A DNA stretch of 64,000 nucleotides from Hamadaea tsunoensis DSM 44101 (GCF_000428945.1 NZ_KE386822.1:1-64000); one strand, 5' to 3'; counted from the stretch's first letter, positions 6,253-15,212 are shown. Translations and numbers: made by a program. Notes: generated by a model not told the origin, from the sequence alone.

Positions 6253-9200
6253 TCAGGGGCAGACCGGGCGGTAGGGGACCGAGGGAAGGTGGGCGGTCCA
6301 CTCCTGCGGGGTGAGGTCGCGGCGGACCTGGGCGCAGATCGTGCGGGTCGCCGTCGCCGGGTCCAGCCGCCAGTGGATGATCCGGCCGTCCTCCCCGCCG
6401 GAGAGCAGGTCGCCGCCCGGCAGGAAGGCCAGCCCGCGGATCCGGCCGGTGTGCCCGGCGAGCGTGGCGACGAGCCGCCGGCTGCCCACGTCCCAGATCG
6501 CGACCGTCCGGTCGTCGCCCGCCGAGGCCAGGAACCGGCCGTCCGGGCTGAACGCGAGTACCTGCACCGGCGCGCTGTGTCCACTGAGGACGGCGAGCGG
6601 TTCCAGCGTACGCGCGTCCCAGAGTTTCACCGTCCGGCCGTCCCCGGCGGTGGCGAGCAGGGTGGCGTCGGGACTGAGGGCCAGGTTCTGCAGCGCGCCC
6701 TGGCGACCCGGCACGGCCTTGTAGTCCGCGGTCGCCACGTTCCAGGTCTGGATCATGCCGTTGAGGCCGCTGCCGAGCAGCCGTCCGTCCGGCGTGAACA
6801 CCAGCGAACCGGACAGGTGGCTGGGGTACCTGTCGAGGTAGTGGGGTGCGGCCGGGTCGGCGACGTCGAACACGAACGCGCCGAGCGTCGCCGCGGCGAG
6901 CAGATCGCCCCGGGGCGCGTACGCGACGCCGGTCGTGGCGCCGAAGCCGGGCATGACGACGGGGGGACCGAGCCGGTGCCCGGTCGCCGGGTCCCACAGG
7001 GTGAGGCTCATGCTCCTCGTCACGACGGCGAGGACCTTGCCGTCCGGGCTGAAGGCCGTCGAGGCGACCTGATCGCCGAGCCCGTCGAGGGTCGCGCGGG
7101 GGCGGCCGTCGGCGTTCCAGAGGCGTACGGAACCGTCGCCGCCGGCCGTCGCGACGATCGTGCCGTCCGGGCTGACGTCGACGTCGTTGACCGGTGCGTC
7201 CACGGTGAACGGCACGGTCGTGAGGTCGTGCAGCACGATCGAGCCGTTGTAGCCGGCCGAGGCCAGCGCGCCGCCGTCGGCCGCGAGGGCGAGCGCGATC
7301 GTCTCGGTCCGCCCCCGGTCCAGGAAGGCCGCCACCCGGCGCCGCTGCGCGATGTCCCACAAGGAGACGACGCCGGTCTCGTCGGCGATCGCGATCCGCC
7401 CGCCGACCGGTGCCGAGACGGTCCAGCCGTAGGTTCCCCCGAGCGGGAGGGCGGGCAGTTGCACAGGTGCGGCACCGGACAGGTCCCACAGGAAGGCGCC
7501 CTGGTCGTCGCCGGAACCGGAGATCATCGGCCGGTCCGGCCCGAACGCGACGGAAAAGACGTGCGTACGCTTGCCGCCGAGGCGGAACGTCGGTTCCCCG
7601 GTCGCCAGGTTCCAGACGATCGGCTGGTCGGCGCCGGTCGCGGAGACCAGCCACCGGCCGTCGGCGCTGAAACTCAGCGAGGTGACGGCGCCCGCACTGC
7701 CCGACAGCAGCATACGCCGCCCGGAGTCCAGGTCGTGGACGGCGATCCTGAACCGGTCGTCCTTGCCGAGGCCGACGGCCACCCGGTTGCCGTCGGCCGA
7801 CACCGCGATCGTGCCGGTCGCGCCCTTCTCCGCCAGCTCCGTACGCCGTGACCAGTCGGCCGCGTTCCACACCACGGTCTGGGGCGCGTCGCCGCGCTTG
7901 CCGGCGGTGACGAGCGTACGGCCGTCGCCGCTGAACATGACCCCGGCGGCGTGCGAGAAGCCGGCGTCGAGGGTGGCGCGTTCCGTGCCGGCGGCGGTGT
8001 CCCAGATGGACAGCCGCCCGTCCGTCCGGCCCGACGCGAGCAGCTGGTGGTCGGGGGAGAGGGAGACCGAGCCGATCGTCGGACCGTCGAGATTGAACAC
8101 CCGCCGGTCCGGCACGGAGGCCGCGCTGACGAGCGCGCCGCGGGTCTCGGTGTCGCCGTGCAGGCCGGCGGCCGCCAGGGCGAGCAGGCCGGCCAGGTCG
8201 GGGTCGGTCGCCAGCATCGTCTTGGCCTGCAACGCGACCGCATCCGCGAGCGCCGCCAGCTGCTGGTCGCGGGCCTGCTGGCGCTGCCGCAGGGCGACCA
8301 CGCCGCCGGTGACCGCCAGCACCAGCAGCACCGAGATCGCCGCCACCAGCCGCTTGAGCTGCGTCGCCCGCCGCCGGGCCCGGTCCGCCTCCGACTCGGC
8401 GAGATCGCCGCTCGCCGCGAGGAAGGCATGCTCCAGCTTGTTCAGCTCCGCCGGATGCTCGCGCGCCCAGGCCCGCGCGGCGTACAGCTGGGTGCCGCGC
8501 AGCAGCGCGCCGTCGTCGCGTTCGAGCGCGTTCCAGGTGTACGCGGCATCCGTCAGCCGGCGCTGGACGACCACGGTCGCCCGGTCGTCGGTCAGCCAGC
8601 GGTGCAGCCGCGGCCAGGCCCGGATCAGCGCCTCGTGGGCGACGTCCACGGTGTTCCCGCCGGTGCCGGTGCCGGTGCCGGTGCCGCCCGTGCCGCCGGT
8701 GCCGGTGCCGGTGCCGTCGTGGCCCGGGACGGAGTCGTGGCCGAGCACCACGAGGCGCGCCTCGGCGAGCCGGTCGAGGACGGCGTCGACGACTTCGGGC
8801 TCGGCCACGCCGTCGAGCTCGTCCCGGGAGATCGGCCGCCGGGTGTCCTCGGTGCCGTCGCCGAGGGCCGTCAACCGCAGCGCGATCTGCTTCATGGCGC
8901 GCTGCTCGGCCGGGGTGCAGTTCGCGTACAGGCGTTCGGCGGTCTGCGCTATCGCACCGCGTACGCCGCCCGTCTCCTGGTACGCCGCCAGCGTCAGGGT
9001 CGGCCCCCGGCGCAGCCGCCACGTCTCCAGGAGCGCGTGCGAGACCAGGGGCAGCGCGCCGGGCTGCCCGGCCGCGTCGGCGAGCACGGTCGTCAGCAGG
9101 TCCGGCTCCACGCCGATGCCGGCATGCGCCGCCGGCTGGACGATGATGTCGCGCAACTCGTCCGGGGTCATCGGGCCGACGAGCGTACTGGCGTCGCCGG

Positions 9201-10065
9201 CGAGGGCCGCCACGATCCGGGGATGCTGGCTGACATGGGCCAGGAAGTCCGCGCGTACGCCGAGAATCACGGTCGTACGCCGATCGGGCCCCAGGCTGAC
9301 GTCGAGCAGCGCGTCGAGGAAGCGCGACCGTTCGTCCTCGTCCGCGCAGAGGGTGAAGATCTCCTCGAACTGGTCGACGATGAGCAGCGCCCGGGTGTCG
9401 GCGGGACCCGCGGCGAGCGCGCCGCGGATGGCTATGTCGAGCGCGGCCGGATCGGCCGCGTAGGCCTCGGCCACCGGCTCGGCGTCGTCGCCGGACAACT
9501 TCGCGACCTGCTCGGACAATGCGCGCACGGGGTGTTCGCCCGGGGTCATGAGCATGATCCGCCAGCGCCGCGCGCGGGCGCGGTCGGCCTGGATCCGGCC
9601 GATCAGCCCGGCGCGCAGCAGCGAGGACTTGCCGCTGCCGGAGGCGCCGAAGACGCCGCTGAAGGGCCGCCGCTCGACCTGGCCGAGCAGCTGGTCGACG
9701 AGCGCCCGGCGGCCGAAGAACCACTCGGCCCGCTCCGGCTGGAACGGCGCGAGTCCCTGGTAGGGGCAGGGCTCCTGGGTCGGCGGCACCGGCCGCGCGG
9801 CCTCCTGGTCGGCGGTCGCCTCCCAGCGGGCCTGCCATTCGGCGGCGTCACCCCCGCACGCCGCCACGTACGCCAGCGTCACTTCGAGCGAGGCCAGCCG
9901 GTCGCCCTTGGCCGCCTCGGCGAGCGTGCTGGGTGAGTAGTGGGCGAGCTTGGCCAGCCGCCGATAGCTGGGATTGCCCGCCCGTTCCCGCAGCTGCCGT
10001 AGCTGCCAGGCGAATCGGGGCACCGGCCCCGCATCCGGGTCGACCGGCTTCTCCGGACGTCCCAT
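6253..10065 (-). CDS. HTH-nSTAND NTPase with C-terminal WD40 propeller(s)
   Basis: 1270-residue signalling-type protein. An N-terminal XRE-like helix-turn-helix (about 18-70, RRLAKLAHYSPSTLAEAAKG) is followed by a novel-STAND NTPase domain. Its Walker A is GASGSGKSS (140-148) and its Walker B is LLIVDQFEE (227-235). A low-complexity Gly-Thr linker sits near 450-470, a predicted membrane helix at about 573-592, and a long series of WD40 repeats runs from about 620 to the end, with recurring SPDG and LWD motifs. STAND proteins act as ligand-triggered molecular switches, and some bacterial relatives serve in defence; the actual ligand and effect here are unknown. ATG 10065 was chosen because GGAGG lies 8 nt upstream; longer in-frame starts lack this. 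It is monocistronic. Confidence 0.88.
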   Translation of the reverse strand: MGRPEKPVDPDAGPVPRFAWQLRQLRERAGNPSYRRLAKLAHYSPSTLAEAAKGDRLASLEVTLAYVAACGGDAAEWQARWEATADQEAARPVPPTQEPCPYQGLAPFQPERAEWFFGRRALVDQLLGQVERRPFSGVFGASGSGKSSLLRAGLIGRIQADRARARRWRIMLMTPGEHPVRALSEQVAKLSGDDAEPVAEAYAADPAALDIAIRGALAAGPADTRALLIVDQFEEIFTLCADEDERSRFLDALLDVSLGPDRRTTVILGVRADFLAHVSQHPRIVAALAGDASTLVGPMTPDELRDIIVQPAAHAGIGVEPDLLTTVLADAAGQPGALPLVSHALLETWRLRRGPTLTLAAYQETGGVRGAIAQTAERLYANCTPAEQRAMKQIALRLTALGDGTEDTRRPISRDELDGVAEPEVVDAVLDRLAEARLVVLGHDSVPGHDGTGTGTGGTGGTGTGTGTGGNTVDVAHEALIRAWPRLHRWLTDDRATVVVQRRLTDAAYTWNALERDDGALLRGTQLYAARAWAREHPAELNKLEHAFLAASGDLAESEADRARRRATQLKRLVAAISVLLVLAVTGGVVALRQRQQARDQQLAALADAVALQAKTMLATDPDLAGLLALAAAGLHGDTETRGALVSAASVPDRRVFNLDGPTIGSVSLSPDHQLLASGRTDGRLSIWDTAAGTERATLDAGFSHAAGVMFSGDGRTLVTAGKRGDAPQTVVWNAADWSRRTELAEKGATGTIAVSADGNRVAVGLGKDDRFRIAVHDLDSGRRMLLSGSAGAVTSLSFSADGRWLVSATGADQPIVWNLATGEPTFRLGGKRTHVFSVAFGPDRPMISGSGDDQGAFLWDLSGAAPVQLPALPLGGTYGWTVSAPVGGRIAIADETGVVSLWDIAQRRRVAAFLDRGRTETIALALAADGGALASAGYNGSIVLHDLTTVPFTVDAPVNDVDVSPDGTIVATAGGDGSVRLWNADGRPRATLDGLGDQVASTAFSPDGKVLAVVTRSMSLTLWDPATGHRLGPPVVMPGFGATTGVAYAPRGDLLAAATLGAFVFDVADPAAPHYLDRYPSHLSGSLVFTPDGRLLGSGLNGMIQTWNVATADYKAVPGRQGALQNLALSPDATLLATAGDGRTVKLWDARTLEPLAVLSGHSAPVQVLAFSPDGRFLASAGDDRTVAIWDVGSRRLVATLAGHTGRIRGLAFLPGGDLLSGGEDGRIIHWRLDPATATRTICAQVRRDLTPQEWTAHLPSVPYRPVCP

Positions 10066-10437
10066 GCTCCGCACCTCCGTCGCGACCGGCCCGCCCGACC
10101 CCGGGAGACACCGTCCCAGCTGGACAGATCCAGGTGGACAGTGGCTCATGGTTGTCCGGGGTTGTTTGTCCGGCGGGCGCTACCGTAGCGCACAAGGTCC
10201 ACAACTCGGCATGCTGCATTCGTTCCACCTTCCTCTCCAAGGGGGCGGCGGCCCGGGGGCGATCCCTGTCCGGCCGCCGCCCCGGCGGGGCCCTGCGACT
10301 AACGGGGGAGCAGGGCCCCCGCTCACCTCATCGCTTCCGGATCAGCCGCTTCAGCATCAGCCGCTTCCGGATCAGCCGGTTCAGCATCAGCCGGTTCCGC
10401 ATTAGCCGCTTCCGGTGGAACGGGGCACCATGGTGAG
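10066..10437. other. Intergenic region between nSTAND and cobB
   Basis: 372 bp between two divergent genes. It contains a perfect 7-bp palindrome GCGCTAC-C-GTAGCGC (10177-10191), a repeated GTTGTCCGG/GTTTGTCCGG pair just before it, and the 15-bp tandem array at 10332-10415. A minus-strand reading frame from ATG 10219 has an AAGGTGG site but overlaps the nSTAND N-terminus in another frame and was not accepted as a gene. No confident promoter was found for cobB. Confidence 0.6.
10332..10415. repeat. 15-bp tandem repeat array upstream of cobB
   Basis: About 5.6 copies of a 15-bp unit alternate between two versions, CGCTTCCGGATCAGC and CGCTTCAGCATCAGC, with increasing divergence toward cobB. The array ends 22 bp before the GTG start of cobB. 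Its 15-bp period keeps all frames open, so translation of it is not evidence for a gene. Confidence 0.85.
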
Positions 10438-11307
10438 GTGACGATTCCCGCCCTGCGGCCCGCGACCACCCTGGAAGCGGCCACCCTCGATCAACTCGAA
10501 CAGCTCGCCGATCTGATGGCGGCCGGCGGGGTGACCGTCCTGAGCGGGGCCGGGCTCTCCACGGAATCGGGCATCCCCGACTATCGCGGCCCGAGCGGCG
10601 TAGCACGTCGGCATACGCCCATGACGTATCAAACGTTCACCGGCGACGTGCTCGCCCGGCGGCGCTACTGGGCCCGCAGCCACCTCGGCTGGCGCCGGAT
10701 CGCCCGCGCCGAGCCGAACGCCGGCCACCGGGCGGTCGCCGATCTGGCGGCGGCCGGGATCGTCGGCGGCATCATCACGCAGAACGTCGACGGCCTGCAC
10801 CAGGCCGGCGGCGCGCGTACCGTCGTCGAACTGCACGGCAACCTCGACCGGGTGGTCTGCCTCGACTGCGGCGCCTCGACCGGCCGCCTCGAGCACGACG
10901 AGCGGCTCCGGACGGCCAACCCCGCCTTCGCGCCCGAGATCCTCGCCGTGAACCCGGACGGCGACGTCACCCTCGACGACGGCGCGCTCGACGGCTTCCA
11001 GATCGTCGACTGCACCGCCTGCCCCGGCGGGACCCTCAAACCCGACGTCGTCTTCTTCGGCGAGACCGTGCCACTCGACCGGGTGAGTCACAGCTACGCG
11101 CTGGTCGCCCAGGCCCGCCTGCTGCTCGTGCTCGGCTCGTCCCTGACCGTCATGTCCGGGCGCCGGTTCGTCATCCGCGCGGCCAAGCTGGGCATCCCGG
11201 TCGCCATCGTCAACCAGGGACCGACGCGCGGGGACGACTACGCCTCGCTCCGGGTGGACGCTCCGCTCGGCGAGATCCTGCCGGAACTCGCGGCCCGATT
11301 GCGCTGA
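10438..11307 (+). CDS. cobB: NAD-dependent protein deacetylase, sirtuin (CobB-type)
   Basis: 289-residue class-II/III Sir2 enzyme that removes acyl groups from lysines using NAD+. The NAD-binding GAGLSTESGIPDYR (37-50), the TQNVDGLH catalytic stretch (114-121) and the catalytic His in ELHGN (H133) are intact. The structural zinc site is formed by C141, C144, C192 and C195 (CLDC ... CTAC). The C-terminal LGSSLTV and VAIVNQG motifs complete the Rossmann fold. GTG 10438 is used; no stronger in-frame start exists nearby. It is monocistronic and cytoplasmic. Likely substrates include acetyl-CoA synthetases by family analogy. Confidence 0.93.
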   Translation: MTIPALRPATTLEAATLDQLEQLADLMAAGGVTVLSGAGLSTESGIPDYRGPSGVARRHTPMTYQTFTGDVLARRRYWARSHLGWRRIARAEPNAGHRAVADLAAAGIVGGIITQNVDGLHQAGGARTVVELHGNLDRVVCLDCGASTGRLEHDERLRTANPAFAPEILAVNPDGDVTLDDGALDGFQIVDCTACPGGTLKPDVVFFGETVPLDRVSHSYALVAQARLLLVLGSSLTVMSGRRFVIRAAKLGIPVAIVNQGPTRGDDYASLRVDAPLGEILPELAARLR

Positions 11308-11318
11308 CCTCTGGAGAT

Positions 11319-11476
11319 TCAAGATATTCAGGTCCCGGGTTCGTCGATCTCACCTCCGCTCCTCGCGCGGGAGACCGTTCCGGCCCTGGGGGCCTCCACT
11401 GCCAGGTGAGTGGGGCGACGCATCGTCCGCCGCGGTTCGGTCGCGCTTCCCCGTCGGTCTTTGTCGCGGCTGTCCG
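11319..11476 (+). repeat. Interspersed repeat, family B, copy 1
   Basis: About 158 bp that closely matches, in inverted orientation, the segment 29833-30013. Shared landmarks are AAGATATT, CCCGGGTTCGTCGA, CTCGCGCGGGAGACCGTTCC, GTGGGGCGACGCATCGTCC and TTTGTCGCG-CTGTCCG. It encodes nothing convincing. It lies between cobB and the convergent ABC exporter operon. Confidence 0.8.
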
Positions 11477-11516
11477 CCATGGGCGGCTGAAGCGCGGTCG
11501 GCGGTTCGTTCGCGTG

Positions 11517-11590
11517 GATCTTGACGGATGCCCGGAAGGCGACGTCATCCGGGCCGGGACGATGTTTCTTTCCGGACATCCGTCAAGATC
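11517..11590. terminator. 21-bp inverted repeat after ABC exporter operon
   Basis: Arms 11517-11537 and 11570-11590 pair over 21 bp with one mismatch around a 32-bp centre. The structure abuts the stop codon (11591) of the last gene of the minus-strand ABC operon. Like the family A palindromes it begins with GATCTTG and ends CAAGATC, and it probably ends transcription or protects the 3' end. Confidence 0.75.
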
Positions 11591-12310
11591 TCAAGAGGTT
11601 TCGCCCGCCACGCTGAAGGAGCGCAGCCGGTCGACCGCCAGCACCGTGAACGCGACGCTCACCACGAGCGCCAGGGCCGCCGCCACCGGTAGCGAGATCG
11701 AGCTGTGCACCGGCATCTGGGGGGACTGCGCGATGTGGTCGGCGATGGAGACCGCGTACTGCTGGATGGACAGGAAGCGGGTGCCCTTCAGAACGTTGCC
11801 GAGCAGCCCCTCCCAGAGCAGCACGTACGCGAGCCCGACCAGCACCGGCCGCCGCGTGAGCAGGCTGAGCGCCAGGAACAGGGCGGAGTACGCGAGCGAG
11901 CCGGCCGCCGCCGCCGCGAGCAGTCCGAGTGCGAGCTGCCCCGATCCGGCGATGAGCCCGATGAGGAACATAGGTACGCCGGTCACCAGCGTCGACACCG
12001 CGAAGGCGACGGCCAGCTTGGCGAGGATGATGTCCCGGCGGGGCAGCGGCTTGGTGAGGACGTGCACGAGGGTGCCGTCGTCGATCTCGGAGCCGAGCAC
12101 CCCGGTCCCGACGATCAGGGCCATCACCGGCAGCACCACGGCGAAGCCGAGGCCGACGACGATCGGCGGGGTCCAGTCCTCGGCCGCGGCGCCGAGCGCG
12201 TCGGCGAGCCAGGCCAGGCCGAGCAGCATCAGCGGCATCGGCAGCAGCAGCAGGAAACGGCGCCGGCCGAACAGCCCCCGCAGGGTGATCGACGCGATGG
12301 TCATGTTCAT
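11591..12310 (-). CDS. ABC-2 type exporter permease
   Basis: 239-residue membrane protein with six hydrophobic segments, the permease half of an ABC-2 exporter. The cytoplasmic stretch LGSEIDDGTLVHVLTKPLPRRDIILAK matches the conserved segment seen after helix 2 in ABC-2 permeases. It forms a transporter with the ATPase gene immediately upstream (12323-13234), separated by 12 bp. It is last in a four-gene operon, and a 21-bp inverted repeat follows its stop. The start may be Met1 (12310) or Met3. Substrate is unknown; such pairs export antibiotics, lipids or peptides. Confidence 0.85.
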   Translation of the reverse strand: MNMTIASITLRGLFGRRRFLLLLPMPLMLLGLAWLADALGAAAEDWTPPIVVGLGFAVVLPVMALIVGTGVLGSEIDDGTLVHVLTKPLPRRDIILAKLAVAFAVSTLVTGVPMFLIGLIAGSGQLALGLLAAAAAGSLAYSALFLALSLLTRRPVLVGLAYVLLWEGLLGNVLKGTRFLSIQQYAVSIADHIAQSPQMPVHSSISLPVAAALALVVSVAFTVLAVDRLRSFSVAGETS

Positions 12311-12322
12311 CTTTCGTCTCCC

Positions 12323-13234
12323 TCAGGCCGCGACGAGGTAGGAGAAGACGCTTTCCAGCGACTCGTCGGTGGGCAGCAGCTGCTCGACGCGTACGCCGGT
12401 GGTCAGCGCGATCTTCGGCAGCGCGCGGGTGAACGTGCCGTAGTCGGAGGCGCGGACGGTGAGTCCGAGTGCCGGGTCGATGTCCACGCCGGCGACGCTG
12501 GCCTCGTTCACGAGCGCGACCGCGAGCCGTCTGTCGTCTGTGGACCTGATGGTGAAGACGTGCGGCCGGTTGGTCATGAGCCGGCGGATGCCGCGGTAGT
12601 CGCCCGACGCGGCGAGCCGGCCCGCCACGATCACCTGGACGGTGCCCGAGACCTGCTCGACCTCTTCGAGGATGTGCGAGCTGAACAGCACGGTACGCCC
12701 GTTCGCGCCCATGTCGTGCAGCAGGCGCATCATGTGCATGCGCTGGCGCGGATCCATGCCGTTGAACGGCTCGTCGAGCAGGAGCACGGCCGGATCGTGG
12801 ACCAGGGCCGCCGCCACGCGCGTACGCTGCCGCATGCCCTTGGAGTAGGTCTCGATCCGGCGGTCCTGGGCGTCGGTCATCTCGACGAGTTCCAGGGCCC
12901 GGCGGGCGGCGGCCTCCGGCTGGGGCAGCTTGTGCAGCTTCGCGCTGGCCAGCACGAACTGCCACGCGGTGAGGAAGCCGTGGACCGCCTCGCGCTCGCT
13001 GACCAGCCCGAGCTTGGCGTAGACCGGCGGGTTGCGCCAGGTCGGCTCGCCGTCGAGCAGCACCCGGCCGCGCGACGGGGCGAGGAACCCGGCCATCATG
13101 TGCAGCACCGTGGTCTTGCCGGCGCCGTTCGGCCCGAGCAGGCCGGTCACGCCCGGCTCCAGCACCATCGACACGTCGTTGACGGCGACCAGGTTGCCGT
13201 ACCACTTGGAGACGCCGTTCAGCTCCACCTTCAT
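12323..13234 (-). CDS. ABC transporter ATP-binding protein
   Basis: 303-residue ATPase of the ABC-2/DrrA-like class. Walker A is GPNGAGKTT, the Q-loop region is degenerate (GLVSEREAVHG), the signature is YSKGMRQR, and Walker B is LLLDEPFNGMD followed by the switch His in FSSHILEE. The C-terminal ~80 residues form the regulatory extension typical of exporter ATPases. ATG 13234 overlaps the TGA of the preceding permease by 4 bp, showing translational coupling. It pairs most directly with the permease at 11591-12310. Confidence 0.92.
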   Translation of the reverse strand: MKVELNGVSKWYGNLVAVNDVSMVLEPGVTGLLGPNGAGKTTVLHMMAGFLAPSRGRVLLDGEPTWRNPPVYAKLGLVSEREAVHGFLTAWQFVLASAKLHKLPQPEAAARRALELVEMTDAQDRRIETYSKGMRQRTRVAAALVHDPAVLLLDEPFNGMDPRQRMHMMRLLHDMGANGRTVLFSSHILEEVEQVSGTVQVIVAGRLAASGDYRGIRRLMTNRPHVFTIRSTDDRRLAVALVNEASVAGVDIDPALGLTVRASDYGTFTRALPKIALTTGVRVEQLLPTDESLESVFSYLVAA

Positions 13235-14112
13235 CGGGCGACCTTCCGGTAGCGCAGCAGGGTCAGCAGGACGCAGGCGGCGATGAACGCCGCCGTCAGC
13301 AGGGTGTACGCGAGGCCGAGCCCGCCGACGGGCAGCGCCTGCCAGTCGCCGGGGCCCCGCCGGAACAGCCACCCCCGGACGCCCTGGATCATCAGGTCCG
13401 GGCTGAGCAGGCCGCCCGCGTGCTGGATCTTCTCGTTGCCGGTGCCGGCCCCGATACCGATCACCGCCCCGGCGACCGCGCTGGTCACCAGGAAGTACGC
13501 CGCGATGATGGCGGCCGCCACGGCCCGCCGCCCGGACAGGGAGCCGACCAGGGTGGCCAGGCTGCCGAAGAGGGCCGCGCAGACCGCCGCGTACCCGAGC
13601 CCGGCCGCGTAGTGCCCGGCCTCCTGCCAGATCGCCTTGCCGCCCGGGGCCGAGAAGAGGCCGCCGAGGAACATCAGGGTCAGCGGGGCGGCCAGCACCA
13701 GCCAGGCGGCCGAGACGACGGCGGCGAGCTTCGCCAGGGCGTAGTCGCGGCGGGTCAGCGGCCGGGAGAAGTACAGCGGCAGCACCCCGGTACGCAGATC
13801 CCGCGAGACCAGTTCCGGCCCGATGATCGCGCAGAACAGCACGACCAGGATCGACACCGAGTCCGTGTAGGCCAGGTAGCCGAGGACGGGCTCGCCCTGG
13901 ATGGCGCGTACGGCGGTGACGATCACGGCGATGCCGAGCGCGACCGCGACGACGAACCACGGGAAGATCTTGGCCTTGGCGCTGCGCCCGAACCCGAACG
14001 CGGTACGCAGCCCGTGGACGTAGAGCGACCGGGCGGCGTACGCGCGGCCGAGGCGCGGGCCGTCGTAGCGCTGGTAGCCGATGTCGTGGATGACGCCTGT
14101 CTCAGTGGACAA
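13231..14112 (-). CDS. ABC-2 type exporter permease
   Basis: 293-residue integral membrane protein with about six transmembrane helices. It has a cytoplasmic N-terminal tail (IHDIGYQRYDGPRLGR) often found in actinobacterial ABC-2 permeases. The conserved loop GPELVSRDLRTGVLPLYFSRPLTRRDYALAK is present. It overlaps the upstream ATPase gene by 11 bp and the downstream ATPase gene by 4 bp. It therefore probably pairs with the ATPase ending at 14102. Two ATPase-permease pairs in one operon could form one heteromeric exporter or two separate ones. Confidence 0.88.
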   Translation of the reverse strand: MSTETGVIHDIGYQRYDGPRLGRAYAARSLYVHGLRTAFGFGRSAKAKIFPWFVVAVALGIAVIVTAVRAIQGEPVLGYLAYTDSVSILVVLFCAIIGPELVSRDLRTGVLPLYFSRPLTRRDYALAKLAAVVSAAWLVLAAPLTLMFLGGLFSAPGGKAIWQEAGHYAAGLGYAAVCAALFGSLATLVGSLSGRRAVAAAIIAAYFLVTSAVAGAVIGIGAGTGNEKIQHAGGLLSPDLMIQGVRGWLFRRGPGDWQALPVGGLGLAYTLLTAAFIAACVLLTLLRYRKVAR

Positions 14113-15064
14113 CTTCGGCCTCCGGTGCGGTCGGTGCGGCGGCGTCGGCGAACAGCTCCGCGATGCGGTGGCGGCGCAGGTCCAGCCGGTGCAGGGGCAG
14201 GTCCAGCCGGGCCACCTCGCCCATGATCTGGTCGTAGGTCCCCGGTCCGGTCAGCGGGACCAGCAGCAGGTGGTTGTCGCGGGTGACCGGCAGGCCGAGC
14301 GCGTCCAGCGCGGCCGCCAGGTCGTCCTGGCCCTCGGCGACCTCGACCGCGAGGACCTCGCTGGAGGTGGTCATCGACGAGACGAGGTCGGCCCGCAGCA
14401 GCCGGCCGCCGTCGATCGCGATCAGCGAGTCGCAGATCCGTTCGACCTCGCCGAGCAGGTGCGAGCAGACGATCAGCGAGATGCCGAACTCGGTGCCGAT
14501 CCGGTGGATCAGGCCGAGCATCGCGTCCCGCCCGGCCGGGTCCAGCCCGTTCGTCGGCTCGTCGAGCAGCAGCAGGTCGGGGTCGTGCACGAGAGCCTGG
14601 GCGAGTTTCACCCGCTGCTTCATGCCGGTGGAGTAGCCGCCGATCTGGCGGTAGCGCTCCTCGTACAGGCCGACGTGGCGCAGGGCCTCCGAGGCGCGCT
14701 CGCGCGCGGCCACCTTCGGCAGCCCGCTCATGCGGGCCATGTGCGTCACGAACTCGGCGGCGATCAGGTCCGGCGGGAGGCAGTCGTGCTCGGGCATGTA
14801 GCCCACGCGGGCGCGGATCTGCTCCGCGTCGGCGCGGGGGTCGAGCCCCAGAACGCTCACGCGCCCCGAGGTCGGCTCGACCAGCCCGAGCAGCATCTTG
14901 ATCAGCGTCGACTTGCCGGCGCCGTTCGCCCCGACGAGGCCGATGACGCCCGGCTGCACCCGGACCGTGAAATCGCTGAGCGCCAGCACGCCGTTGGCGT
15001 ACCGCTTGGTGAGCGACTCGGTCGCGATCAGTGTCACCTCGACACCGTAGGCGCCCGCGAGCAT
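14102..15064 (-). CDS. ABC transporter ATP-binding protein
   Basis: ATPase with Walker A GANGAGKST, signature YSTGMKQR, Walker B LLLDEPTNGLD and switch His in VCSHLLGE, belonging to the ABC-2 exporter class. ATG 15064 gives 320 residues. GTG 15037, which starts at VTLIATESLTKRY, gives 311 residues and matches the usual family N-terminus better, so the start is uncertain. It is first of the four-gene exporter operon and is divergent from the gene at 15213. Its C-terminal region (about 225-320) is the regulatory extension typical of antibiotic-resistance-type exporters. Confidence 0.9.
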   Translation of the reverse strand: MLAGAYGVEVTLIATESLTKRYANGVLALSDFTVRVQPGVIGLVGANGAGKSTLIKMLLGLVEPTSGRVSVLGLDPRADAEQIRARVGYMPEHDCLPPDLIAAEFVTHMARMSGLPKVAARERASEALRHVGLYEERYRQIGGYSTGMKQRVKLAQALVHDPDLLLLDEPTNGLDPAGRDAMLGLIHRIGTEFGISLIVCSHLLGEVERICDSLIAIDGGRLLRADLVSSMTTSSEVLAVEVAEGQDDLAAALDALGLPVTRDNHLLLVPLTGPGTYDQIMGEVARLDLPLHRLDLRRHRIAELFADAAAPTAPEAEVVH

Positions 15065-15212
15065 GGTGAACATCCGGCGGCAACCCTGAGTTATCCCCCA
15101 GGAAACACGCAGCCCACATCCTGTGTGAGTGACGATGTGAGTGATGCCCGCGCATGCCTTTCTCGGCTGCGGGGGTGCCCGGAAGGGAAGAGTTGCGCCT
15201 ATTATCCGCAAC

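Noticed and set aside
5507-9838. A 1443-codon minus-strand frame overlapping the nSTAND gene
   Set aside because: It is another-frame shadow rich in Arg/Pro/Gly, whereas the accepted frame carries Walker motifs and WD40 repeats.
9848-10219. Small minus-strand gene from ATG 10219 with an AAGGTGG ribosome site
   Set aside because: It overlaps the nSTAND N-terminus in another frame and becomes low-complexity; a short leader peptide remains possible but cannot be supported.
10332-10415. CRISPR array or coding repeat
   Set aside because: 15-bp units are contiguous with no spacers, and the open frames result from the unit length being divisible by three.
11591-15064. Part of an antibiotic biosynthetic cluster
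   Set aside because: The two ABC exporter pairs have no biosynthetic genes around them, so only an export role is supported.
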